From contig JBNJEM010000454.1 of assembly GCA_051745935.1 (NCBI GenBank), forward strand, positions 1-6,610: DNA of 6,610 bases, written 5' to 3'. Numbering within the stretch: the first letter of the stretch is position 1; each line of letters opens with the position of its first letter. The translations under genes and the position numbers were made by a program. The notes beneath the pieces were generated by a model. The model was not told the DNA's origin and did no database searches. It worked only from the letters and a program-made list of their open reading frames with translations. Positions 1 to 6,300 of this stretch are shown here, one piece after another. Source of the DNA: JBNJEM01 sp051745935 (GTDB lineage: Bacteria; Planctomycetota; Planctomycetia; Pirellulales; Pirellulaceae).

Positions 1-83
1 GTGAACTGGTGGTTCGACGGATCTTGAACGCGAGCCACGTACCGATCACAACATCAACGCAGTCAAGTCTTTCCGGTGCGAAT

Positions 84-117
84 GGGCTGTGGAGCTCGCG
101 CCGGAGGAGCCTTTTTT
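84..117 (+). terminator. Weak intrinsic terminator candidate upstream of ribE
   Basis: GGCT at 85-88 can pair with AGCC at 108-111, and a run of six T follows at 112-117. A competing inner pairing is GCTC with GAGC. The stem is only four base pairs around a long GC-rich loop, so the T-run is the main argument. It would fit the end of an upstream transcript before ribE, but this is a weak candidate. Confidence 0.22.
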
Positions 118-150
118 GCCAGGGGCCACGATTGCCCGAGAGCGGCGGGT

Positions 151-156
151 AGGAGG
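151..156 (+). promoter_or_regulatory. Ribosome binding site of ribE
   Basis: AGGAGG lies nine bases before the ATG at 166. It is the strongest Shine-Dalgarno match in the window. It decides the start of ribE in favour of ATG 166 over an in-frame ATG at 76, which would add 30 residues absent from the family. Confidence 0.8.
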
Positions 157-165
157 AGCGAAAGA

Positions 166-819
166 ATGTTCACTGGATTAGTGGAGATGCGGGCTACGGT
201 TCGAGCTTTGATCGCCGATCCGCCCGGGGTGCGTCTGGTGGTCGAGGCCCCGTCAATAGCGCCGGAGCTACAGGTGGGCGATAGCATCGCCGTCAACGGG
301 TGTTGTCTGACGGTGGTTGAGGTGAAAGGCGAGTCCTTTGGGTTTGATGCGGGGGAGGAAACGCTTAATCGGACGAACCTCGGCCAGTTGCGTGAAGGCA
401 GTGGCGTGAATTTGGAGCGGTCATTGAAGCTGGGGGACCGGGTAGGCGGTCATTTCGTGACGGGGCATATCGACGGCGTGGGCACTTTGGACCAGCGGAT
501 TGACGATCAGGAGTGGTCGACGTTTTGGTTGCGGGCCCCCCGCTCCTTGATGTTGCAGATGGCGAGCAAAGGGTCGATCAGCGTGGATGGGGTGAGCTTG
601 ACGTTAGTGGACGTGGAGGATGAACGGTTCAGCGTGGCATTGATTCCGCATACGTTGAACGTCACCACGCTGGGGCCGATGCAAGTGGGGGATGCCGTGA
701 ATTTGGAAACGGATCTGCTCGCGAAATACGTGGAGCGGCAGTTGCGGGGCGGGGGGGACGAGCCCTTGAGCGGGCCGTTTGAACGCTGGAGTCAAAGGCC
801 ACGTGGCGAATCGACATGA
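166..819 (+). CDS. ribE: Riboflavin synthase, alpha subunit type
   Basis: This enzyme converts two molecules of 6,7-dimethyl-8-ribityllumazine into riboflavin and a pyrimidinedione, the last step of vitamin B2 synthesis; it is a cytoplasmic homotrimer. The 217-residue product matches the usual length and shows two tandem lumazine-binding barrels. Barrel 1 begins with the hallmark MFTGLVE at residue 1, followed by SIAVNGCCLTV (40-50, with the conserved cysteine pair), NLERSL (82-87) and GGHFVTGHIDG (94-104). Barrel 2 has SISVDGVSLTL (137-147), PHTLNVTTLG (161-170) and VNLETDLLAKYVER (178-191). The last 25 residues, starting with GGG and rich in charge, are a variable tail. The ATG is chosen because the family starts with MFTG and a strong AGGAGG precedes it. 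The gene ends in TGA directly followed by ATG, 177 bases before rsmA. No other rib gene is visible. The family call is certain. Confidence 0.97.
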   Translation: MFTGLVEMRATVRALIADPPGVRLVVEAPSIAPELQVGDSIAVNGCCLTVVEVKGESFGFDAGEETLNRTNLGQLREGSGVNLERSLKLGDRVGGHFVTGHIDGVGTLDQRIDDQEWSTFWLRAPRSLMLQMASKGSISVDGVSLTLVDVEDERFSVALIPHTLNVTTLGPMQVGDAVNLETDLLAKYVERQLRGGGDEPLSGPFERWSQRPRGEST

Positions 820-996
820 ATGGATGGGGCTCCAGGATTTTGGCCCCCGGACTATACTGACGAGGGCCTGGATCCAGCCCTTTTTGGTCCTTGGCGGGCC
901 GGGGCAGCGTCTACGCCGTTTCGTCGCCCGTCGAGCAAACGCGAGTCGCGTCGACTGGGGCCTTTGCAGCACATTTCCTTCGTTGAGTATCGGAAC
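820..996. other. Spacer between ribE and rsmA, with an open reading frame
   Basis: This 177-base spacer stays open in the same frame as both ribE and rsmA, beginning with an ATG directly after the ribE TGA. The 59-residue translation is rich in proline, arginine and glycine, resembles no domain, and would precede the conserved RsmA N-terminus. I take it as non-coding, or at most a rarely used extension. It also holds a possible promoter -10 element. Confidence 0.55.
853..858 (+). promoter_or_regulatory. Possible -10 element for rsmA (TATACT)
   Basis: TATACT matches the sigma-70 -10 consensus at five of six positions and stands out in GC-rich sequence, about 140 bases upstream of the rsmA ATG. 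No good -35 hexamer is found at 16 to 18 bases upstream, so the call rests on one element. If real, rsmA would have its own promoter within the ribE-rsmA spacer. Confidence 0.3.
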
Positions 997-1902
997 ATGA
1001 GCCAGCGGCAAACTGTTTCTTACCTGATCGAACGTTTTCGCGAGGCGGGGATTCAGCCCGACACGCGGCGTGGCCAGAATTTCCTGATCGATTTGAATCT
1101 CTTGTCGCTGCTAGCCCGTGCGGCGCAGCTGGGTGAAAAAGACGTGGTTCTGGAGGTGGGAACCGGCTTAGGGGCGTTGACCGGCCTGTTGGCCCCGCGC
1201 GCGGGAGCGGTGGTGAGTGTCGAGCTAAGCCGGGAACTGCACCAGTTGGCCAGCGAGGAGTTGGTTGAGTTTCCCAATGTGACGCTCCTGCAATGCGATG
1301 CCCTTCAAAACAAGAACCACTTTAACTCGCAAGTGCTGGAGACGGTGAGCCGGCACATGGGGGCGGGGCCGGGGCGGCGCCTCAAACTGGTGGCCAACCT
1401 CCCTTACTGTATTGCCACGCCGGTGATTTCCAACCTCTTGCTTACCGATCTCCCGCCTCACTCGATGACCGTGACCATCCAGAAGGAATTGGCCGACCGC
1501 ATGACGGCTCGTCCCCGCACCAAGGCTTACGGCGCCTTGAGCGTGTGGATTCAGAGTCAGTGTGAAATCCGGATGAAGCGAGTGCTGCCCCCGGCGGTGT
1601 TCTGGCCTCGGCCCCAGGTCCATTCGGCGATCATTCAGCTGGTGGTGGATCCGCGCAAACGCGATCTGATCCCCGATTTGCCCTTCCTTCTGACGTTTCT
1701 GCGCGCCGTGTTCACGCATCGGAGGAAATTTCTCCGCAGCGGCCTCGTCGGCGCCTACAAGAAAGTCTTGGGGAAATCGAAGATCGACGATCTATTGAGT
1801 GAACTGGAGTTCGGGCCCCGGGCCCGAGCCGAAGAGCTGCAGGTTTCCGACCTGCTTGCCTTGTCGGAAAAGATCCGGCAGACCGTTTCCGGCAGCGTTT
1901 GA
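997..1902 (+). CDS. rsmA: 16S rRNA (adenine1518-N6/adenine1519-N6)-dimethyltransferase
   Basis: RsmA (KsgA) uses S-adenosylmethionine to dimethylate two adjacent adenines near the 3' end of 16S rRNA, a late quality-control step in 30S assembly. The 301-residue product is slightly longer than the 273-residue E. coli enzyme. Visible motifs, in order: GQNFL (26-30), the SAM-binding VLEVGTGLGALT (51-62), acidic VELS (75-78) closing strand 2, CDAL (100-103), the catalytic NLPY (134-137), the KAYGALS segment (176-182), FWPRPQVHSA (202-211), and FTHRRKFL (239-246) in the C-terminal RNA-binding part. Start: ATG 997 gives MSQRQTVSYLIERF, which fits the family a short way ahead of GQNFL. The frame is open back to ATG 820, but those 59 residues look unrelated. 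There is no strong Shine-Dalgarno sequence. Loss of this enzyme classically gives kasugamycin resistance. An insertion-like GAGPGRR stretch (122-128) precedes the catalytic motif. Confidence 0.96.
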   Translation: MSQRQTVSYLIERFREAGIQPDTRRGQNFLIDLNLLSLLARAAQLGEKDVVLEVGTGLGALTGLLAPRAGAVVSVELSRELHQLASEELVEFPNVTLLQCDALQNKNHFNSQVLETVSRHMGAGPGRRLKLVANLPYCIATPVISNLLLTDLPPHSMTVTIQKELADRMTARPRTKAYGALSVWIQSQCEIRMKRVLPPAVFWPRPQVHSAIIQLVVDPRKRDLIPDLPFLLTFLRAVFTHRRKFLRSGLVGAYKKVLGKSKIDDLLSELEFGPRARAEELQVSDLLALSEKIRQTVSGSV

Positions 1903-2073
1903 TGGCCTTGATCGCGCCGCGGTCCGACCGGATCGGGGCGGGAACTTGATCGAGATCACCGGGGGGGGGAGCAGGCCGCGTGAGGCATGGGGGGCCGGAT
2001 CGGGTGTTTTGCGAGGGTGTCGATCGGCGGAATTCCCCAATGGCAAAAGGATATACATTGTTGATTGCGGGTA

Positions 2074-2082
2074 TGGTAAAAT
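2074..2082 (+). promoter_or_regulatory. Candidate extended -10 promoter for the small gene and selC
   Basis: TGG followed by TAAAAT (hexamer 2077-2082, five of six to TATAAT) forms an extended -10 pattern (TGn before the hexamer), which can work without a strong -35. The best upstream hexamer at 17-base spacing (TACATT) is poor. It lies about 140 bases before the start at 2225, giving an untranslated leader of about 135 bases. The candidate is supported by local AT-richness but unproven. Confidence 0.35.
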
Positions 2083-2106
2083 AGAGGAAACTCGTGATGC
2101 AAGTAC

Positions 2107-2124
2107 GAGGACATAGAGGACATA
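2107..2124 (+). repeat. Two exact tandem copies of a 9-bp unit
   Basis: GAGGACATA occurs at 2107-2115 and again at 2116-2124, directly adjacent. It lies in the presumed leader just downstream of the -10 candidate. Two copies of nine bases could be a binding site pair or slippage; function is unknown. Confidence 0.6.
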
Positions 2125-2175
2125 AAGGTTCGCACGGAGACGCTCCCCCTCGTGTGGAGTTCTCAATTGTTGCCC

Positions 2176-2213
2176 AAGCTGTTGGATGCGAGGTTCCGGC
2201 GGCGCAGCTTTTT
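2176..2213 (+). terminator. Weak hairpin plus T-run ahead of the small gene
   Basis: AAGCTG (2176-2181) pairs with CAGCTT (2205-2210), and the T-run 2209-2213 follows. A competing pairing uses TGCG with CGCA inside. The large GC-rich loop of 23 bases makes it a poor terminator. Because it ends only 11 bases before the ATG at 2225, it could act as an attenuator or hide the start site. Confidence 0.2.
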
Positions 2214-2224
2214 AGAGTATCCCC

Positions 2225-2452
2225 ATGAAGTTCGTTGAAATGACAGGGAAGTCGCTCAAGGCAATCGTGAAGGACGATGAGCTGCAAGAGAAAGACTTGG
2301 CTGACGCGGGGGTGGAAGACCATACCGTGGTTCGAGTCAATCAGCAGGGCGATATCGAGGTGCGTTTGCCACACGGTTGGGACGTGATCGGGGGGTTGTT
2401 GGGCAACTTCGAAGAGCGGATTCACAAAGAGACGGGGATGGATTGGGCTTAG
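2225..2452 (+). CDS. Small acidic conserved protein of unknown function, 75 aa
   Basis: I do not recognise a named family, though the sequence resembles small conserved planctomycete proteins I recall; treat that as memory, not a search. The product has 16 Asp/Glu against 9 Lys/Arg and no cysteine. It has no signal peptide or membrane segment, so it is probably a soluble cytoplasmic protein. Residues 1-48 (MKFVEMTGKSLKAIV, then an acidic stretch, then DHTVVRVNQQGDIEVRL) alternate in a way that suggests short beta strands. They are followed by a glycine-rich PHGWDVIGGLLGNF (49-62) and a helical, charged tail ending in GMDWA. ATG 2225 is the only sensible start: an in-frame TAG lies at 2213-2215, and no Shine-Dalgarno sequence is visible. 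The stop is 11 bases before selC, so the two are probably co-transcribed. Coding is supported by plausible composition and a protein-like pattern. Function unknown. Confidence 0.8.
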   Translation: MKFVEMTGKSLKAIVKDDELQEKDLADAGVEDHTVVRVNQQGDIEVRLPHGWDVIGGLLGNFEERIHKETGMDWA

Positions 2453-2463
2453 CCCAGCGGGAC

Positions 2464-2559
2464 GGAAGTGCTTCCGGGCTGGTGCTCGGCGCGGTCTTCA
2501 AAATCGTTGAGCCATGCGTCAAACGGGTGGCTGGTGGGTTCGATTCCCATGCACTTCCG
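2464..2559 (+). tRNA. selC: tRNA-Sec (selenocysteine), anticodon TCA
   Basis: This 96-base gene has every hallmark of bacterial selenocysteine tRNA. The acceptor stem has eight base pairs (2464-2471 with 2551-2558, all Watson-Crick). The D arm has a six-base-pair stem (CCGGGC/GCTCGG, one G-T) and a four-base loop TGGT (2480-2483). The anticodon loop CTTCAAA (2496-2502) carries TCA at 2498-2500 and is the same as in E. coli selC. The anticodon stem has five pairs, two of them wobble. A long variable arm (about 2508-2533) has a six-pair stem built on AGCCAT/GTGGCT. The T arm has five pairs (2534-2538 with 2546-2550, one G-T) and loop TTCGATT. The 8+5 acceptor/T arrangement is specific to bacterial tRNA-Sec. 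The discriminator is G2559; CCA is not encoded and must be added. The charged tRNA would be delivered by SelB to UGA codons with a SECIS element. Confidence 0.96.
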
Positions 2560-2674
2560 CTTGTACTGGGAGTGCCCGGCAGCCCTCGCGCGATCCGATT
2601 CAGGCAATCCGGTGCCGGTCCCGTCGCGATTGCTTGCTCATGCGTGGCGCGAGCTGTTGGATTGCCGCGTCGCG

Positions 2675-2706
2675 GGGTGGTTTCGTTGGCGGGTGGCTTC
2701 GTTGGC
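2675..2706 (+). repeat. 16-bp tandem duplication, two copies
   Basis: GGGTGGTTTCGTTGGC (2675-2690) is followed directly by GGGTGGCTTCGTTGGC (2691-2706), differing only at one T/C position; the next base (G2707) also continues the pattern. This is a recent tandem duplication or the smallest form of a variable repeat. It lies about 120 bases after selC. Confidence 0.75.
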
Positions 2707-2741
2707 GCTGCTTGGAGAGAGTAGCGTTACGGGGGGACGGC

Positions 2742-2763
2742 AGGGGAGAACATAGGGGAGAAC
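2742..2763 (+). repeat. Direct repeat of AGGGGAGAAC, 12-base period
   Basis: AGGGGAGAAC occurs at 2742-2751 and 2754-2763, separated by AT. A run of six G lies just upstream (2731-2736) and a GGG downstream. The strand is strongly purine-rich here. Function unknown. Confidence 0.55.
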
Positions 2764-3144
2764 GGAAGGGACGTGTTGGCGGATTGAACGGGGCGGGACG
2801 AGACGCGGCGGCACTAAAACGGCCCCTGGATGCACCCGGTTTTCGGGGGGGGTGCGAGGGTGGCGAGCGGGGTTATATCGCGTTGTCCTGGCGAAACTGA
2901 ACAAAAGATTACAGTCGCCGATGATGTGACCCGATTCTGCGTGATAGGCCATTGCCTGGTATTGTCATTCGCGCCAATTTGGGGAAAATTGAAAGATAGC
3001 GCAAAATGGGCGACCTGTTTGTACGTTCCGCCGGTTTTTTGCAGCTCGTAACTGAACCGAGTGTGTTGTCAGGGCTCGAGTTTGGGGTTGGTTAGGCGGG
3101 ACTCGGCTATTGCCACCTTGCCCGGCAGGCGAACGAAGGTTGGT

Positions 3145-3192
3145 GGAGCCAGTGCCCCTTGAGTTTTTAGCCGTGACATAGCACTGGCGTCC
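3145..3192. repeat. REP-like palindrome, 11-bp stem with one bulge
   Basis: GCCAGTGC (3148-3155) and GCACTGGC (3181-3188) are perfect inverted copies with a 25-base spacer. The stem extends with GGA (3145-3147) to TCC (3190-3192) if G3189 is bulged out. Just upstream, CCACC (3113-3117) can pair with GGTGG (3142-3146), competing with the outer part of this stem. Palindromes of the CACTGGC type between genes look like dispersed intergenic elements that I associate with planctomycete genomes, but copy number cannot be judged from one window. There is no T-run, so it is not a typical terminator. Confidence 0.6.
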
Positions 3193-3314
3193 GCTTCCAA
3201 AACTCCTTGGATGGAAGGGGGAGTCTGAACGGTTTTGTGATGGCCTGTTAGCCAGTGGAATGGTTTGTTTTTGTACGGTTGGCGGTCCATGGGGAACGTC
3301 GACGCCTTGATGTT

Positions 3315-3318
3315 GGAG
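3315..3318 (+). promoter_or_regulatory. Probable ribosome binding site of the large synthase
   Basis: GGAG lies 11 bases before the GTG at 3330, slightly far but usable. It supports GTG 3330 as the start. Other in-frame candidates are TTG 3279 and GTG 3255, after an in-frame TAG at 3249-3251; both would add residues with no visible homology. Confidence 0.45.
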
Positions 3319-3329
3319 TTTGTACTACG

Positions 3330-6300
3330 GTGAACCTAGACGGCTTCTTTGCACCATACACGCCTCCACCGAGCACGAATATCGTGGACGTGCTTGACTT
3401 CTGGGCTGCCGAGCGGCCAGAACAGGTGGCCTTTTACTTTTCGGATGGGGAAGGCAACGATGAGCGGATTACGTATGCCCAACTGCAGCGTGCGAGTCGG
3501 GGGATTGCCGTGAGTTTGATGGAGCGCGGTCTCACGGGCCAACAGGCGTTGTTGCTGTTTCCACCTGGATTGGCGTTTGTCAAGGCGTTTTATGGATGCC
3601 TGTGCGCGGGCGCCGTGGCGGTGCCGGCGTTCACGCCGCGCCGCAACCGCAATGTGAAACGGCTGCAGGCCATCTCGGACGACGCGGAGGCGAAGGTGGC
3701 GTTGACGACAGCCGATGTTCGAGATCGGGCCGTGAGGACATTGGACGAGACGCCGACACTCAAGCAGCTGGAGTGGTTGGCGGTTGACGAGGTTTCGGAG
3801 GAACAGGCCAGCCAATGGCATTCGCCGGGGTTCGAGGCGGATCAGCTCGCGCTACTCCAGTACACCTCGGGCTCGACCGGCACGCCGAAGGGCGTGATGC
3901 TCTCTCACGCCAACATCATGTACAACGTGATGGCGATTGTCTATTCGTTCGAGCTGACGCAAGAGGGCGTGGGGATTACCTGGTTACCGACGTATCACGA
4001 CATGGGCTTGATTGGCGGAGTGCTCAATCCGCTCTATTTCGGTCGGCCCAACGTGTTGATGTCGCCGATGACGTTTCTCCAGAAGCCCGTGCGGTGGCTT
4101 CGCGCGATGACCCGGTATCGGGCCACGATTAGCGGGGGGCCGAATTTCGCCTATGACCTGTGTTCGCAACGCATTTCCGACGAAGAGATGGAAGGGCTGG
4201 ATTTGAGCGCGTGGCAGGTGGCATTCAACGGGGCCGAGCCGATACGGGCCGCGAGTTTGACGAATTTCTGCAACCGGTTCGAGAAAGTGGGGTTTCGGCG
4301 CGAGGCGTTCTTTCCCTGTTATGGCATGGCCGAAACGACCTTGATTGTGACGGGCGCCGAGATGACCAAGGCGCCGACTCTGGGGCGATTCGATCGCGAG
4401 GCGTTGGACGAGCATCGCGTGATTCCGGTGCCGGCTGGACACCGGAACGAGCGGACGCTGGTGGGGTGTGGTCGCGTGTTGCCCGGCGAGGAGCTGGCGA
4501 TCGTTGAGCCTGAAACGTGCGTGCGGCTGCCAGCCTACCAGGTGGGGGAAATCTGGGTGCGAAGCCCCAGTGTGGGAATGGGGTATTGGAACAACGCGGA
4601 GGCGACGGAAAACACATTTCACGCTCGCCTGGCCAATGGCGACGACACGGGAAACACCTATCTGCGGACCGGGGACTTGGGATTTGTCGGCGATGGTGAG
4701 TTGTTTGTGACGGGGCGATTGAAGGACTTGATCATTGTGCGGGGGGTAAACCGCTATCCGCAGGATATCGAGGAGACGGTGGAACAGGCGGACCATCGTT
4801 TGCAAGCTGGCGCTGTTGGGGCTTTTGCCGTGGAAATGAACGGTCAGGAACGGCTGATCATCGTCGCCGAGACGGAACGTCGCCGCCGCAAGGACTGGTC
4901 CGACGTGATCGAAAGAATTCGCCGCGCCGTGACCTCCGAGCACGAATTGCCGCCCGATGGGATTGTCTTGGTGCGATTTGGATCGATTCCCAAGACCTCC
5001 AGTGGAAAGATCCAACGCAGTGCCTGTCGTTCCGATTTCGTGAACGGTCAATTACAGGTCGTGGGCAGTTGGTATGTTTGGGATGAGCCAGCGGGCCACG
5101 AGGGACCGCCGCCCGTCGAACCGCCGGAAACGGCTGAATCGGTGCCCGAGCCGAATGCGACGGTGGCGGCCGAAGTTCTCGGGCACGTCCGGTCGGTGGC
5201 GCGGGAGCGCGCCGCAGCCTTGACGCTCGACACCAACATCGTGACCGACTTGGGACTGGATTCGCTTGAGCGGCTGCAAATCGCCAATTCGCTGGAAGAG
5301 ACCTTTGGCGGGCGATTTCCCGAAAGCGTGTTGCAGCAGATCGAAACCTGTCGCGAAATCGCGGTGGCGATTCAAGAGCATATCGGGACCGATCCGGTGG
5401 GGCGGGGGCAAGCCCGCGTGATGACCGCCACCACGCCGGATGGCGATATTCCCCCGGAAAACTATCAATTCTCGAAAATGGCTGAATACGTGAGGTTGCA
5501 GCAGACCAAAGCCATGCTCTCGGCCACGGGAGTCCCCAATCCGTACTTCAGCGTGCACGAGTCGATCACCAATGATCGGACCGTGATCGGTGGTCGAGAG
5601 CTGTTGAGCTTCGCGAGCTACAATTATTTGGGGGTTTCCGGGCATCCGATCGTGGCTCAGGCGGCCAAGGAAGCGATTGATCAATATGGGACGAGTGTTT
5701 CGGCGAGCCGTTTGGTCTCGGGCGAAAAGGTCGTCCATGGCCATTTGGAACGGGCCTTGGCGGATTTCGTGGGAACGGAGGACGCGATTTGCTTTGTCGG
5801 GGGACATAGCACCAACGAAACCACAATCGGGCACCTGTTGGGGCCCGGAGACCTCATTGTCCATGACGCCCTGGCTCACAATAGCATTATTCAGGGCGCG
5901 CTCCTCTCCGGCGCCCACCGCCGCCCGTTTCCCCATAATGACTGGCAGGCGCTCGATCAGTTGCTGCAAGAGGTCCGACGCGATTATCGCCGGGTATTGG
6001 TGGTCATCGAGGGCGTTTACAGCATGGATGGCGACGTGCCGGAGGTGCCACGCTTCGTGGAGATCAAGCAACGCCACAAGGCATGGTTGATGATTGACGA
6101 GGCCCATTCGGCGGGCACCCTGGGAACGCGGGGTCGAGGGGTGGGGGAACATTTCGAGCTGGATCCCAAAGAGGTTGATATCTGGATGGGAACGCTCAGC
6201 AAGTCTTTCGGCAGTTGTGGCGGCTACATTGCCGGGTGCCGAGAGATGATTGAGTACCTGAAATACACGGCTCCCGGCTTTGTTTTCAGCGTGGGGATGC

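Larger units (their letters stand above)
1..165. other. Upstream region of ribE, no gene assigned
   Basis: No complete gene can be supported here. In frame 1 a reading frame entering from the left stops at 25-27 after eight codons (VNWWFDGS), so it could be the extreme C-terminus of an upstream gene. Frame 3 is open from the window edge to a TAG at 150-152, and frame 2 is open from a TGA at 2-4 to a TAG at 179-181. Neither translation resembles a family I recognise, and neither has a convincing start. I see no FMN riboswitch, which sometimes precedes riboflavin genes. Confidence 0.4.
1903..2224. other. Gap between rsmA and the small orphan gene
   Basis: No gene is supported in these 322 bases. 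The first part is GC-rich with a run of nine G (about 1963-1972). From about 2030 the sequence turns more AT-rich and holds a candidate extended -10 element, a 9-bp tandem repeat and a weak hairpin followed by five T. This looks like a regulatory leader for the gene starting at 2225. An open frame (1799-2116) overlapping the end of rsmA resembles no protein. Confidence 0.6.
2560..3329. other. Long gap without a convincing gene, repeat-rich
   Basis: These 770 bases separate selC from the large synthase. Several open frames exist on both strands, but their translations are rich in arginine, proline and glycine, overlap the tRNA or each other, and match no family I know. What it does contain: a 16-bp tandem duplication (2675-2706), a G-rich direct repeat (2742-2763), a more AT-rich zone (about 2890-3060) and a palindromic element (3145-3192). 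No clear terminator follows selC and no strong promoter precedes the synthase. The sequence looks like a repeat-bearing accessory spacer. Confidence 0.6.

Noticed and set aside
1..165. FMN riboswitch ahead of ribE
   Set aside because: The conserved FMN aptamer segments are not visible in the available 165 bases, though a more distant element outside the window cannot be excluded.
5..181. Open frame 2 reading into ribE, possibly a gene with TGA (2-4) as selenocysteine
   Set aside because: No homology recognised, no start codon of note, overlaps the ribE ribosome binding site and start; too little sequence to judge.
820..996. 59-residue N-terminal extension of RsmA starting at ATG 820
   Set aside because: The conserved family start fits ATG 997; the extension is Pro/Arg/Gly-rich and resembles nothing. 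No Shine-Dalgarno sequence precedes ATG 820 at a proper distance.
604..2425. Minus-strand open frames over ribE, rsmA and the small gene (604-1011, 1225-1719, 1712-2425)
   Set aside because: They overlap well-supported genes, have no recognisable domains and show biased shadow composition.
2731..2770. Possible G-quadruplex from four G-runs
   Set aside because: Loops are 6 to 9 bases long, which makes a stable quadruplex unlikely; recorded only as a G-rich repeat.
2377..2900. Overlapping + strand open frames covering selC (2377-2724, 2468-2755, 2514-2900)
   Set aside because: All run through the tRNA gene or overlap each other; translations are Arg/Gly/Ala-rich with no known domain.
2962..2990. 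Promoter candidate TTGTCA with AAAATT at 17-base spacing
   Set aside because: The -35 is reasonable but the -10 matches only three of six bases, and the distance to the synthase start is over 300 bases.
3984..5051. 355-codon minus-strand open frame inside the synthase gene
   Set aside because: Antisense to the acyl-AMP ligase domain; translation looks like a compositional shadow without motifs.
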